Below, one piece after another: positions 30,780-42,330 of a stretch of DNA of 64,000 nt. Each line of letters begins with the position of its first letter. Within the stretch, counting starts at the first letter, position 1. Under the pieces are notes generated by a model. It worked only from the letters and a program-made list of their open reading frames with translations. It did no database searches and was not told the DNA's origin. A program made the position numbers and the translations under genes. Source of the DNA: Pegoplata infirma (taxonomy: Eukaryota > Arthropoda > Insecta > Diptera > Anthomyiidae); contig OY992536.1 in the NCBI GenBank assembly GCA_963921195.1, positions 179,374,995 through 179,438,994 of the forward strand, given 5' to 3'.

Positions 30780-33097
30780 TACGCTCAAAATAATCACTCT
30801 GTTAAATTACAGAGATACTCTGCTAAGCCAGCAGAAAATACCATAGATTTCCAACCATCAAGATTTTTTGTTGTTTTACGAAGAAAACTCTGTAAAATTG
30901 CTTGGACAAAAAAACTGTAATATTACATAGTTTTTAGTAAAATATTAGTTAACTGGGATCACATTTTTACAAAGAAGTACTTTACATATATTTGTAAAAA
31001 CTCTGTAAAATTATTTCGATAAAAAACTGAAAATTTACAGAATTATCTATAAAATGTTGGAATGTGACTAGAAGTTTTTTAAAAAAACTTCTGAAAATTT
31101 ACAAAGTTTTTATTTGATTTCAAACTTAAATACATGAAATAATTGAGAACAAAAATAACATCCATACTTATAATACAAAAACTTCTTCCCTGCAAGCATT
31201 TGGAAGAAATATCGCCTAAGAGAAATTGCGGCAATATCTTCTTTTTATCGTATTCAAAAATTATCAAGGTAGTATTGTTTAAAAATCTTCCTTTTATTAT
31301 TTTGAGGATATTTTAGCAATATTTAAAAAAATATTTATTTCTTGTCATTTATAAAGTAGATAATGTCGCCAAATTATCAAAAACTTATCGTCCAGGTGAT
31401 TTTCCACCTGCGCGATTCAAATACGATATCCTCCTTTTATCATAAGGATGACAAAAATACGAAATCAAAACATTTTATTTATTGTCAAAAACATTTTTTT
31501 TTTCGATGATAATCAAATTTTTTCGGTTTATTTTACAATTAATGTAAAATAAAGAAAATATCAGAGCTTTGTGTGCGGATTTACAGCGTGAGCAGTCACT
31601 TCCAGCGTAAGTAGTAACTCACAAGAGGAATCTGAAAAAAATGTTAAGTTTTTCACGTTATATTTCAGATGATGATTCGTCCAGCTATGAAAAAGTTTGG
31701 CTTGTTCCAAAAGACGTAAGAAGTCCAAAAATTACATCAAAAATTGCGAATTGGATTATATAACAATATGGAATAAAAGATGCAATACCTGATTTTATTC
31801 AATAAACTCTTCTTGATAGCGGTATTCAATTGGATTTTACACATTTTTCATTAAGTTATGTATTTCCCGTTTATTGTAATCAAATCTGCGATATTTTGTA
31901 AAATATTATGTATTAAACTTTAATAACATCAAATAAAAATCATAATTTATCTCTTATGAGACAAAACGACGACATCTTCTTTTTATCTTCCACACATATA
32001 ATTGGGGATATCCTAAAGTTATCTTCCAAATGATTATCTGGCAATATTGCCCATTTATCCTCCAGAAGAATTGCTTTCGTATCTCCTGGACGTATCGCTT
32101 TCGGGACACGATTTCTACCAACGGGTGTTTCTTCCGCAATACGAAGAAGATATCCCCCGCAATACAATTTATCTTCCAGGCGATACGCTAGGGTATCTTC
32201 TTCGTATCGAAATGCTTGCAGGGTTAAAGTTGTCATTCCAACGGCGTTTTGAATTTTTTTTTACCTGCGTGCATGAACTCCAGAACTTTTCTGCATCAAA
32301 AACATTAACAGTCTGACAAGGCATCAAAATTATTCTTTGCGTATTAAAGCTCACATATTTAGTGACGCATTTAAGCGTAGATATTCACCGAGGTTTTTAT
32401 AAACTAATAAATGACGATTTGAGCAGGGGCTATTTAAATGTGAAAATTGTAGTATTTTATAAACTTTGAGAAAAAACTAAAAATTAAATGAGCCTGATTA
32501 AACGCATTTCCCACTTTAATGGTGCACACGCGAAACATTATTTTTTAATTTCTTGTGTTTAAATTCACTTTTTAAGTGCCAATTATAATAATTCTTATTC
32601 ATTTTCTTCGATTGTAATGTGCAAGAAGCATGGCTAAGTAATAACTTGACACAAAATAAAGGCAACTGCCATCATTTAAATGCGCCCGCTTAAATGTTTC
32701 GCACGCGAATGTTGAACTTTGTAGCAATTATTTATAAACTCGCTAGATGTTCTCAGGTTTTTTGTTTTTTCATAAATTTCTCATTTTCAGTGCCACCTTT
32801 GAGCGGATTCATTCTAATAAACATTTTATAAAATTTAAGATAAATCGTTTAAGAATGCCTTGACTTTCTTGCATATTTTTTTTAATGTGTTTGATATGGC
32901 TTTTTTTATTTATCTGTAAAATAAAGATTACAAAGAAAAAATTAAAATTACAGATAATACTTAGTTTTTCGGTCACAAGAAAATACAAAGTTTTTTCTCA
33001 AAATCTGTATTTCGGCAGATAACTTTGTCAAATATCTGTCAAATTGAGATTACAGGCATTTTACAGAGTATTTAACAGAGTAATTATTTTGAGTGTA
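30780..33097. mobile_element. TIR element ending TACRCTCAAAATAAT, 2.3 kb
   Basis: The first 27 bp (TACGCTCAAAATAATCAC, then TCTGTTAAAT) return inverted at 33071-33097 with two differences. The arms repeat CTCTGTAAAATT and TTTACAGAG words. No transposase frame. Similar sequence without a matched end occurs at 34157 and 37386-38077. Terminal TACACTCAAAA also bounds 43027-44933. Confidence 0.7.
31938..32240 (-). repeat. Degenerate minisatellite with a 98-codon frame
   Basis: A GC-richer patch built on TATCTTCCAGGCGATA-like words (near 31985, 32022, 32058, 32171), read on the minus strand as an open frame with recurrent LEDK/LEDN/VEDK at irregular spacing. No known family is recognised, there is no clear promoter or start context, and the frame may be open only because the repeat unit avoids stops. 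It lies inside the 30780-33097 element. Confidence 0.4.
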
Positions 33098-33123
33098 ATA
33101 ATCACTATAAATTTCAAAAAGTC

Positions 33124-34034
33124 CATCCCAGCAAACAAGCAGACTCAATTTAGACTCCAAAATGGGCTCTAAAAATGTAACCAAAATTTCAAATTTTTGT
33201 ATGAAAGTGGTTCATCCAAAAGAGCCCTCTTTTTGGACTCCAAATTGAATCAATAAAAAGAGTGTATTTGGGGAAATTTCCCATATTAATTTGAGTCGTT
33301 TAGGAGTCCATTTGGAGTGTAAAAAAAAGTCTTGCGTGGAGCCTTTTTGGTGCCAATATTTTTTTTTTTAGATCGCTAATCCTTTAATTTATTTAAATAG
33401 AAAGATCACTTTATATATATTTTTCTTATTTGTACACACATTTATTTATTAATTATAAATTAAAAAAGAATAAATTTCAAAACTGACCACAAAGAACAAT
33501 TCATCATCTTCAAGGAGCTCTTCATTCAGGATCTTCCAAAATAATCGCTCGCATTGGCAGGTTCTGTCGTTGATGTGTATATATATTGTTCAAAAACCAC
33601 AATAAATAGCGCGGTATTTAATTTAAACAGTATTTTTGATTGTTATTTTGTATTCAAAAGAAAATTGTTGACAAATAAAAACAATTTTGTAAAATAAATT
33701 TTTTTGTTCACTCCAAAAAGACTATTTTTTTGGAGCTTTTTTGGAATGTTCAAAAAAAACTTAAATTTCCCAAATTTTTGGATTCATTTTGGAGCCAACA
33801 TTTTTATATAACAATTTCCCATACATTTTTAAGTATTTTTGGACTTATTTCAGATTGCTTTTTTTGACTCCAAAAAATCAGTGTTTTATGAGCAAAGAAA
33901 TGAAAAACTGAAAAAAAAGTTTCCTGTTTGAATCATTTTTTATTCCAAAATATGTGGGCTCTAAAAACAATGCTTTTTTGTAGTCATTAAGGAGTCTTAA
34001 ATTTGGAGGGCTCAACATTTTGTTGTCTGGGATG
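33124..34034. mobile_element. MITE with CATCCCAGCAAACAA ends
   Basis: CATCCCAGCAAACAA at 33124 and its inverse partner (CATCCCAGACAACAA) ending at 34034. The arms also share GACTCCAAAATGGGCTC-like and TTTTTGGACTCCAAA words. A related CCCAGCAAAA terminus is seen at 36473 and 62002. No gene. Confidence 0.6.
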
Positions 34035-34156
34035 TTTAAAAAAATTTTCTTTACAATAACACTAGCTTACAAAGATTTTGATCCAAGACATGTTGCATTT
34101 GTTTTCCATGTAAAATCTTATGCTGAATCCGAGAATCCATTCCAAAGTTTCAAAAG

Positions 34157-34508
34157 TACACTCAAAATAATAACTCTGTTAAATATTCTGTAATATGACT
34201 GTAATCTCAATTCAACAGATATTTGACAGAGGTTTCTGTCAAAATCAGAGACAATTACAGTTATGAGATTTATTGAAAAAAATCAAATTTAACTGTTCAA
34301 AAAAATTTTTTCAAGTAAAAATTAAAAATATCAGTTTGAAATTATTTATATAAATATCTGTTCAAAATAACAGAAATAAAAAACTTTTATTTTTTATAAC
34401 TGTTATTAAAGACTCTTTGAGCCTTAAAAAAAAACTCGAGTTATTAAAATAAAACAACAATAAACACATGCAGAAGAATCCTATTGATATTTAATACTTC
34501 AATCATTG
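34157..34508. mobile_element. Fragment of the TACACTCAAAATAAT family
   Basis: TACACTCAAAATAATAACTC at 34157 and the following CTGTAATCTCAATTCAACAG match the terminus at 33000-33097 (inverted). It is cut by the hAT-like element at 34517; similar sequence resumes after 37385. The far end is not visible. Confidence 0.5.
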
Positions 34509-35002
34509 ATTTAAAGCAGGGTTGGTAACCGAAACGAATAACGGTATCGGTAACGGTATTGATATCACATATTTTTTATATCGGTAACGGTAAAGGTAAC
34601 GGTATTTTCGATTATTTCGGTAACGATGAACCGTTACCGAAACATAAATACCGGTACGTACCGGTATTATGAATAAAATAAAAACCGTCAAGACAGCAGA
34701 AAAATCTGCTGATTTCTAATAAACAACCTGTTGTTAAAAAAAATTTGCAGGGATAAAAAACTTGGCAAGGATGTTTCAGGGGATGTTTTTTAAGGGGGAG
34801 GGCGGGCGGTAGTGGAGGGGCACCTTTCCTCTCGCCAAAGATGTTAAGAAATTCATTCTATTTATATTTACACTTAAATAATACAATTTTATCAATATTT
34901 AATTTTATTTTCTATAGCCAAACCCCCAAAAGGTGGTTCATATCTAAATCAATGAAAAATTTTTCATTTTCTAAACAAATAGTCAAAAACTTAAATAAAA
35001 TA

Positions 35003-35178
35003 GGCCCCGTGGGGGTCGTGGGTTCGATTCCCACCAGATCCCTTGGTTTTTCGCTACAACGAGACGGCGGTCATTGTTACCACTTCTCGGTTAGGTTGAA
35101 ATTATTAAAAATGAGTTGTAAAAAAATAGAAAGAATAAATAAAAATTCTTTATCATCAGATAAAAATATTATTATATA
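35003..35178 (+). mobile_element. tRNA-derived SINE, internally deleted copy
   Basis: GGCCCC is followed at once by GTGGGGGTCGTGGGTTCGAT, the B-box part of the SINE at 44691. About 42 bp with the A box are missing, apparently between CCCCCGT and CAACGTG. The body (CGCTACAACGAGACGGCGGT, then GTTAGGTTGAAATTATT) and A-rich tail match the other copy. Flanked by an 11-bp duplication TAAATAAAATA (34992-35002 and 35179-35189). Confidence 0.88.
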
Positions 35179-35194
35179 TAAATAAAATATGCTT

Positions 35195-35405
35195 TTTGGG
35201 GTTGTGTAAATTTTTCAGATGGGAACTTTTTTCATCTGATCCGATTTTGCCCATTTCGAAACTTAATCATCATATGACCATAAGACGTATTCGTACCAAA
35301 TTTCAGCAGAGTTGCCCGTCTATTTAGGACTGTATCGTGTCTTCTGCAGACGGACAGACGAACAGACGAACATCGCTAACAATCGATCACTGATCAATAA
35401 TATAT
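35195..35405. mobile_element. Decayed mini-me-like repeat (left part)
   Basis: The sequence CAGACGGACAGACGAACAGA followed by CATCGCTAACAATCGATCAC parallels CGGACATCGCTAGATCG at 55910. It is interrupted at an ATAT tract by the element at 35406; ATATTATCTTTATGAGGTCC at 36336 continues it (compare ATATACTTTATGGGGTCC at 55957). Confidence 0.65.
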
Positions 35406-36335
35406 CGTGAACCTATATTCAAAATATGCCAACTCAAATTTGACGGAAATGAGTTTCCGATGGCAAATAGCTCCCCTATGTAATACCTATCTGCCATAAA
35501 AATTTCAGAGCAAAAAAATAATTTGTTGTCGTTTTACATCCATTTTTGTTATTCTGCTAACTCAAAGTACATATTTTTTTGGTGGAAATAAATGCCAACT
35601 CCCATTGTAAATTTCCAAAAATTTTTCAAAAATTTTTTAAAAAAAAATTAGACCACATATCTTATTGCATTTGCCATCCTAAACACGAATCTTGTAAAGA
35701 TTTTGATATCTAATGACTGGTTCTCGAGATATTGCCATTTTGAAAATATCGGTAAATAGTGTTTGCAAAAAAAAAAATTGCTTATATTTATGTAACTTTC
35801 AAACTATTTATCAGATTGAAACATAATGAATGGGGCAAATAAAGTCAATGATATAAGCTTTCAAAATAGCTATTTTGGAGTGACCCTATTGCAATACAGC
35901 GTGAGTTACAGAGTGCCAAAGTTGACCACCCTGAGATTAAAAGGCTTTCGGAGCTAGTAACTTTTAAAAATATGCAAAGATTTTTAATTTTTTGTTCAGT
36001 TTTTGCAATTACCGTACTAAGGGTAACAAAAACCAAAAAAAAAAAAAATTTTAAAAATTTTTCAAAAAAAAATGTATTTTTATTTTCCGACAAAATATGC
36101 CAACTCTAAAAAAATATTAGTTTTTTGATATAGTAATAAATGCCATCTCTGAAAAATACGCGAACAAGTGCAAAATATGAAAATTTTTGCATAGGTAAAA
36201 ATTGTTTAGAATATTTAAACCATCTTGTGGAAGGTACATTGTTTATTTTTGCAATAATTTGCGAAATAACTAGTTTTTTAGCTCTCCTGAACAGTAAGCT
36301 TTTTCGAGTTGGCATTTATTGAATATAGTTCGACG
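35406..36335. mobile_element. Second ATAT-targeting TIR element, 930 bp
   Basis: Ends CGTGAACCTATATTCAAAAT (35406) and the inverse of CGTCGAACTATATTCAATAA (36335), flanked by ATAT on both sides. Subterminal ATGCCAACTC and GAGTTGGCAT are also inverted. Same end type as 27015-27866 but a different interior. No gene; a 69-codon frame at its right edge is not credible. Confidence 0.75.
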
Positions 36336-36472
36336 ATATTATCTTTATGAGGTCCAATTGCGAATGTTATCATTGGCTGGATTGACAAAGAACAAAAATT
36401 TTTTTTTTTTTATTTTACGTATATTAAAAATATATTACTGTTTTTAACTCACAAAAAAAATAAAATAAGTAA
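36336..36472. mobile_element. Decayed mini-me-like repeat (right part)
   Basis: ATATTATCTTTATGAGGTCC resumes the repeat interrupted at 35405. The rest is A/T-rich without other landmarks. Confidence 0.5.
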
Positions 36473-37200
36473 TATCCCAGCAAAATTTTCGGTTGCAAAG
36501 AACCGATTGTGGAACAACTTTTACTTCCCTAGAACCTGTTCTAATTCTTGTGCAACACCGATTCTTTTTACAAAGGAATTGTCCTAAAAGCAACAGGTGT
36601 TTGTAAGCAAAATTAGAACATATTTTTGTTCCTCGGAATCGGTTCTAGAAGTAAAATTTGGAACAGAAATGAGAACTAAAGAAAAATTTTGAATTGCATT
36701 AATTTATTAAACAAAGATAAAGACAATCATATATAACATGGAGTATTAACATTTTGTTAACACACATTTATCCTCTTTCGCCTCCAAAGTTGCATTTTGG
36801 GCCTTACAATAATGACATACCAGAACATGGATTTTCTGCAAACGAAAATAGAAAACACAATATTATTAGTATTTGACCCGACCCAGACAATGAAAATTTA
36901 ATTAACTCACCTTTGTTTCAACAATTTTCACGATTATATCCTGCTATTTTAGTAAATTTTCGTGTTTTTTCTTGGTTACCAAAAATAAATTGATATTTAT
37001 TTTTTAATTTTTTTGACACATAATTTTTTTAATTCTTGAGAACTGAAATGTTATGAAACTTTGATTGCAGAGAACAAGCTTCACAATAATTTTCACTTAA
37101 CTTGTTCTGAATAATTAAAGTGTAATAGTGTATGGTTACCAAAGAACCTGTTCTAGAACAGGTGTTGTCAGAATCGGTTCTGAAAAATTTTCCTGGGATT
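36473..37200. mobile_element. TIR element with ATCCCAGCAAAATTTTC ends
   Basis: TATCCCAGCAAAATTTTC at 36473 and GAAAATTTTTCC..TGGGATTA near 37184-37200 are inverted; AGAACCGATT near the left pairs with AATCGGTTCT near the right. GGTTCTAGAA and GAACCTGTTC words recur inside. A single similar end (AAAATTTTGCTGGGATAG) is at about 648-666. Confidence 0.65.
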
Positions 37201-37385
37201 AATACAACCGAAACAAAACCGATATAATACCGGTAAAAATCTGAATAAAGGTAACGGTTTTTTATCGGTAACGGTATTTAAAAATTTTTATTTCGGTATT
37301 GGTAACGGTAACAGTAGTCAATATTAAAGGGTTTTTAATCGGTAACGGTATTGAAAGGGTAACGGTAGCCAACACTGATTTAAAG

Positions 37386-38077
37386 ATATAAACTTTGATT
37401 GATTTTTTTAAAAATAACTGTTATAACAGTTATTTACTCAAATAAATATAAAATAAAAGTTATTTTAGATTGTTTGAACAAAAAGTTTTTAATAACTGTT
37501 ATTTTTTACTGTTATTGAAAAAATCAAAAAAATAAATGTTATTGCAAATTTAAACACGGGACACCTCTAGAAGTCTTTTCATATATAAAATACTAAGTTT
37601 GGACAACATTCGTTTCATGATTTTTTTAAAACAAAAAGACACATATAACTGTTATATTTGGTCTCTGGTCAAAATACAGATTTAAAGAAAAAACTTTGAA
37701 ACAAAGTTTCATTTGTAATATTACTTTTCACTATGTAATCTTAATTTTACAGATAATTAACAGAGTTTTCTGCTAAAATACAGATTTAAGCGGAATACTA
37801 TGTATTTTTTATAACCAAAAAACAAAGTTTTATCTGTATTTTTACATATTTCTATGTAATCTTAATTTCATAGTTATAAACAGAGTTTTCTGTAAAAACA
37901 CCAAAATTTTACTTGTATTTTTTTTTTTTTTTTTTTTGAGAAAATGTTAAAAAAGTAACAAAAAATTTTTTTTTTTTAATCTTATAAAAATTTTACATGT
38001 TTTTTAATAAACTCTGTAAATTTACAGAGTTTTTTTCTGTAAAATTTTGGTTGCATAAAATGCATTTTACAAATATA
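37386..38077. other. AT-rich remnant of the CTCTGTAAAATT repeat family
   Basis: Words such as TAACTGTTAT, TTACAGATAATTAACAGAG, CTATGTAATCTTAAT and TTTACAGAGTTTTT recur. They match the 30780-33097 arms, suggesting this is the rest of the element beginning at 34157. No gene. Confidence 0.5.
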
Positions 38078-39714
38078 CAGTGACGAGCAAAAGTGTAACA
38101 GGGTTCACATTGCTTAGATAATCTGCTCTATATTTTAAACTACACAAGATAAAGTATTGAAGTTTTTTGATAATTTTATTAGTTAATTGATCAGAATTTA
38201 TAAACATTATCGAAATATGCTGTAAAATTTTTTATAAAAAAAATATAGTAAAAATTCCATAAAAAGGCAAGTGTTACATTATTGCACTCATGATTTTTCT
38301 ACATAAATCTTTAGGACAACTTTTATATTTCGCGCATATAGACCCGGATTTTGCAATTTTTTTATAAAACTTAATAAATAACATAAAAATAATTCATTTG
38401 TTGAAAAGAAATTTTGGGTAAGCATTATTTTTAACTCAATAGTCCGTCCTTTTTACGTTTTTTGGGGAACCAGGCATATTTATCAAGCTAAGAATTTGCA
38501 GAAATTATTTTTTTTGAATGGTGTTTATATCAGGCGATAATAGAGACCATTTATAAAAAATTTCGTAAATGGATTGTTGCTTTTGCAATTAGTAAAAAAA
38601 AGTTATTGTGTACTGGGGTTGGGTTTCTGGAGGAATTTCAAATATTTTTGCCGAAATTCGACATTTTTCGGCTGAATAAAGGCCAATTTTGCCTCAAGAA
38701 GTGTTTTCTTAATTCAGCCGTAAATAAATCAACAAGTTATATCACCAGTTGATCATAAATTTTGTTAAGAATGGGTTTATGCCATTTAAAACCACTATCA
38801 CATTTCGTGGTTTTGGACATTATCCTCGGGGTAGTGCCATAGTGTCAAATTATCGAATCAGAACGCAATCTTTGGAGTTAATTTTTTCAGAAAGAACAAA
38901 AATAAATAATGTTTAATAAATAAAAGTCTTTTGCTGCTCTTATCATTGGACGAAATTCACTAATTCAATTTAGGTACCCCAAACAATAATTTTAAATAGG
39001 GATTTAATAATAACTACATTCTTTATAACAATATTGTCAGTCTACTGATGATTTTAATTGACGATATATTTAAGACCGAATATAGAAAAAACATCATCGG
39101 CCAGAATTGGCTCGTATTCATCCGAAAAATGTTGAATATCTGCAAAAATATTTGAAATTCCGCCAAAAACCCAAATTGAGTACCCAATAAAAAATTGTAT
39201 TAATTGCAAAATAAACAAACCACTTATGAATTTGATTATAAATGGGCTCTACTATCGCCGGATATAAACGCCATTCCAAAAAAATAATGTCTGTATATTC
39301 TAAGCTTGAGTAATACGTGTGGCTCTCCTAAAATCGTTAAAAGGACGGACTTTTGAGTTAAAAAAAATGTTTAGCCAAAATTTCTTTTCAACAAATGAAT
39401 TATTTTTATGTTATTTATTAAGTTTTATAAAAAAATTGCAAAATCCGGGTCTATATGCGCGAAATATAAAAGTTGTCCTAAAGATTTATGTAGAAAAATC
39501 ATGAGTGCAATAATGTAACACTTGCCTTTTTATGGAATTTTTACTATATTTTTTTTATAAAAAATTTTACAGCATATTTCAATAATGTTTATAAATTCTG
39601 ATCAATTAACTAATAAAATTATCAAAAAACTTCAATACTTTATCTTGTGTAGTTTAAAATATAGAGCAGATTATCTAAGCAATGTGAACCCTGTTACACT
39701 TTTGCTCGTCACTG
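38078..39714. mobile_element. Full-length palindromic Tc1/mariner-type element
   Basis: CAGTGACGAGCAAAAGTGTA at 38078 and its exact inverse ending at 39714, between TA dinucleotides (38076-38077 and 39715-39716). The two halves are inverted copies along the whole 1637 bp: for example CGCGCATATAGACCCGGATT near 38331 and its complement near 39445, and ATCAGGCGATA near 38530 with TATCGCCGGAT near 39252. The centre is near 38900. TA target and CAGTG end fit Tc1/mariner; no transposase frame survives. Confidence 0.9.
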
Positions 39715-39825
39715 TATGTAAATTTACAGGTGTTTTATTTAACCCATATTTTACTCTTTAAATTAACAGTTTTTTTTTTGTCAAAATCTTTTTACAGAGT
39801 TTTATAGTAAAATTACTAAGAAATG

Positions 39826-39845
39826 TTAGGTTAGGTTAGGTTAGG
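39826..39845. repeat. (TTAGG)4 tail
   Basis: Four perfect TTAGG units follow the dead LINE end; in LINE sense they are a CCTAA tail. The motif equals the ancestral insect telomere repeat, which flies lack, so it is best read as the LINE's 3' tail. Confidence 0.9.
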
Positions 39846-40252
39846 TTGTAAGTGGCTGCTGACGTTTTACGTCAACACACGTAGACTCTGAGGTCCATTG
39901 TGATACCACGGGATCGTAATAGGTTTCCCTACTAGTCCCTGTCGTTAAACCAGTTTGAGCTTCTTATGAAACTCCTTAGATGTTGAATTTTGACATCCGA
40001 CAAATCAGAAAGATCGTACAGCTCCCTAGATCCCAGTGAAGCAAGTCGCTGACCAGAAAGTGCCGGTCAATGGCAAATAAAGTGTTCGATAGTTTCCAAC
40101 TCCTCTTCATCCATGCAACTCCGGCAAAAGTCATTCAACGGCACATTTAACCGCTCTGCGTGCTTCCCTATAAGACAGTGTCCGGTAATTATAGAAACCA
40201 CCGTCGAAATCTCTCCTCTTGGAAGCGATATCAGCTCACTTGTGCGCCACTT
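39846..40252 (-). pseudogene. C-terminal remnant of a LINE ORF2
   Basis: The minus strand translates from about 40249 as WRTSELISLPRGEISTVV, then ITGHCLIGKHAERL, DFCRSCMDEEE, ETIEHFICH and later PALSGQRLASLGSREL. The GH-G-HA spacing followed by a CRSC..E-T-EH-C zinc motif and LG is typical of the C-terminal part of Jockey/I-type LINE ORF2 proteins. A stop falls just after the ICH, where the family usually has CP, and two adjacent stops follow FNDRD. The rest of the LINE is absent, as expected for 5' truncation. Clade assignment is from memory of the motif and is uncertain. Confidence 0.7.
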
Positions 40253-40416
40253 TTTTATGTGAAACCACTTTTTTAAATATAAAATTTGGCAATATCTTTC
40301 AAACTTTTCTAATTTTTAATATTTTGACTTCATTTTTGCATTCAGCGCTCGATTTTACATCATGAGTCGAACAATTTTTAAAAATTTGTAAGCTGGTGTT
40401 ACACTCAATAAACTAA
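40253..40416. mobile_element. Single-arm relative of the 19.6 kb foldback
   Basis: TTTTGACTTCATTTTTGCATTCAGCGCTCGATTTACAT-like words around 40320-40360 and the following GCTGGTGTTACAC parallel 20380-20460. It is cut at 40416 by Helitron 2. Confidence 0.5.
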
Positions 40417-40438
40417 TCTATATATATAAAAGAGTAAT

Positions 40439-40512
40439 TTGACTGACTGACTGACTGACTGACTGACTGACTGACTGACTGACTGACTGACTGACTGACT
40501 GACTGACTGACT
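40439..40512. repeat. (GACT)18 microsatellite in Helitron 2
   Basis: Perfect GACT units directly after the Helitron 5' end (AGAGTAATTT). The longest of the three arrays. Confidence 0.97.
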
Positions 40513-41337
40513 CATCATCGCCCAGCCCAAACCGCTGAAGCTAGAGACTTGAACTTTGGACTGTAGGTTCACCTCCCAGAATATAGATCCACTAAGGCTG
40601 GGTTTTTGCCAATGTTGATTCTAAGGGGGTAAAAAGGGTAAAAAACTGTACTTTGGGTACTTTTTATATCTCCTGAAATAATGGTCATAGAGACTTGAAA
40701 TTTGGACTGTATGTTCACCTCCCGGAATATAGATCCCGTAAGGCTGGATTTTTGCCAGTGTTGATTCTAAGGGATAAAAAGGGTAAAAAACTGTACTTTT
40801 GGTACTTTTTGTATCTCCTGAAATAATGGTCATAGAGACTTGAAATTTAGACTGTATGTTCACATCCCGGAAAGATCCAGTATGTCTGGATTTTTGCCAA
40901 TGTTGATTCTGAGGGGAAAAAGGGGTAAAAATCTGTACTTTTGGTACCTTTTATATTTCCTTAAAAAATTGTCACAGAAACTTGAAATTTGGGCTGTTCA
41001 CCTCCCGGAATAAAGATCCCTTAAGGCTGGATTTGTGCCAATGATGATTCTAAGGGGGTAAAAATGGTAAAAACCTGTACCTATGGTACATTTTGTATTT
41101 CCTTAAATAATGGTACTAGAAACTTGAAATTTGCAATGTAGGTTCACCTCCCGGAAAAAAGATTCACTAATGTGGGTTTTGTCAATGTTGATTCTACGGG
41201 GGTAAAATGGGTAAAAAAGTGTACCTTTGGTACTTTTTTTTATTTACTGAAATAATGGACATTCAAACTTGAAATTTGGAAAGTAGGGTCCTTTAGTGAA
41301 ATAAAACATTCTGGAACAAGTAATTTCTAAAAATTCT

Positions 41338-42330
41338 GTACCGTTTATAAAAATACCTTTTATAAAAAGAACCTTTTATAAAAAATACCTTTTATAAAAA
41401 GTATCTTTTATAAAAAATACTTTTTATAAAAAGTACCTTTTATAAAAAGTACCTTTTATAAAAAGTACCTTTTATAAAAAGTACCTTTTATAAAAAGTAC
41501 CTTTTATAAAAAGTACCTTTTATAAAAAGTACCTTTTATAAAAAGTACCTTTTATAAAAAGTACCTTTTATAAAAAGTACCTTTTATAAAAAGTACCTTT
41601 TATAAAAAGTACCTTTTATAAAAAGTACCTTTTATAAAAAGTACCTTTTATAAAAAGTACCTTTTATAAAAAGTACCTTTTATAAAAAGTACCTTTTATA
41701 AAAAGTACCTTTTATAAAAAGTACCTTTTATAAAAAGTACCTTTTATAAAAAGTACCTTTTATAAAAAGTACCTTTTATAAAAAGTACCTTTTATAAAAA
41801 GTACCTTTTATAAAAAGTACCTTTTATAAAAAGTACCTTTTATAAAAAGTACCTTTTATAAAAAGTTCCTTTTAAAAAGTACCTGTTATAAAAAGTACCT
41901 TTTATAAAAAGTACCTTTTATAAAAAGTACCTTTTATAAAAAGTACCTTTTATAAAAAGTGCCTTTTATAAAAGGTACCTTTTATAAAATGTACCTTTTA
42001 TAAAAAGTACCTTTTATAAAAAGTACCTTTTATAAAAAGTACCTTTTATAAAAAGTACCTTTTATAAAAAGTACCTTTTATAAAAAGTACCTTTTATAAA
42101 AAGTACCTTTTATAAAAAGTACCTTTTATAAAAAGTACCATTTATAAAAAGTACCTTTTATAAAAAGTACCTTTTATAAAAAGTACCTTTTATAAAAAGT
42201 ACCTTTTATAAAAAGTACATTTTATAAAAAGTACATTTTATAAAAAGTACCTTTTATAAAAAGTACCTGTTATAAAAAGTACCTTTTACATAAAGTACCA
42301 TTAATAAAAAGTACCTTTAATAAAAGAGGT
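41338..42330. repeat. 16-bp satellite AAAAAGTACCTTTTAT, about 60 copies
   Basis: The reverse complement of the Helitron 1 satellite, in the same position relative to the element ends. Most units are identical; variants (AAAAAATACCTT, AGTTCCTTTTAAAAAGT, AAAGTACATTTT) lie at the edges and near 41868 and 42215. Confidence 0.95.

Larger units (their letters stand above)
34517..37377. mobile_element. hAT-like element with 8-bp duplication, heavily nested
   Basis: Ends CAGGGTTGGTAACCG (34517) and CGGTAGCCAACACTG (37363-37377, the inverse of CAGTGTTGGCTACCG), flanked by ATTTAAAG on both sides (34509-34516 and 37378-37385). The arms are rich in GGTAACGGTA (34530-34670 and 37250-37370). The interior is occupied by a SINE (35003), mini-me-like DNA, an ATAT-targeting element (35406) and a CCCAGCAAAA element (36473). 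No transposase remains. Confidence 0.85.

Noticed and set aside
39826..39845. Telomere or telomere junction
   Set aside because: Only four TTAGG units, internal, attached to a LINE end; flies lack TTAGG telomeres.
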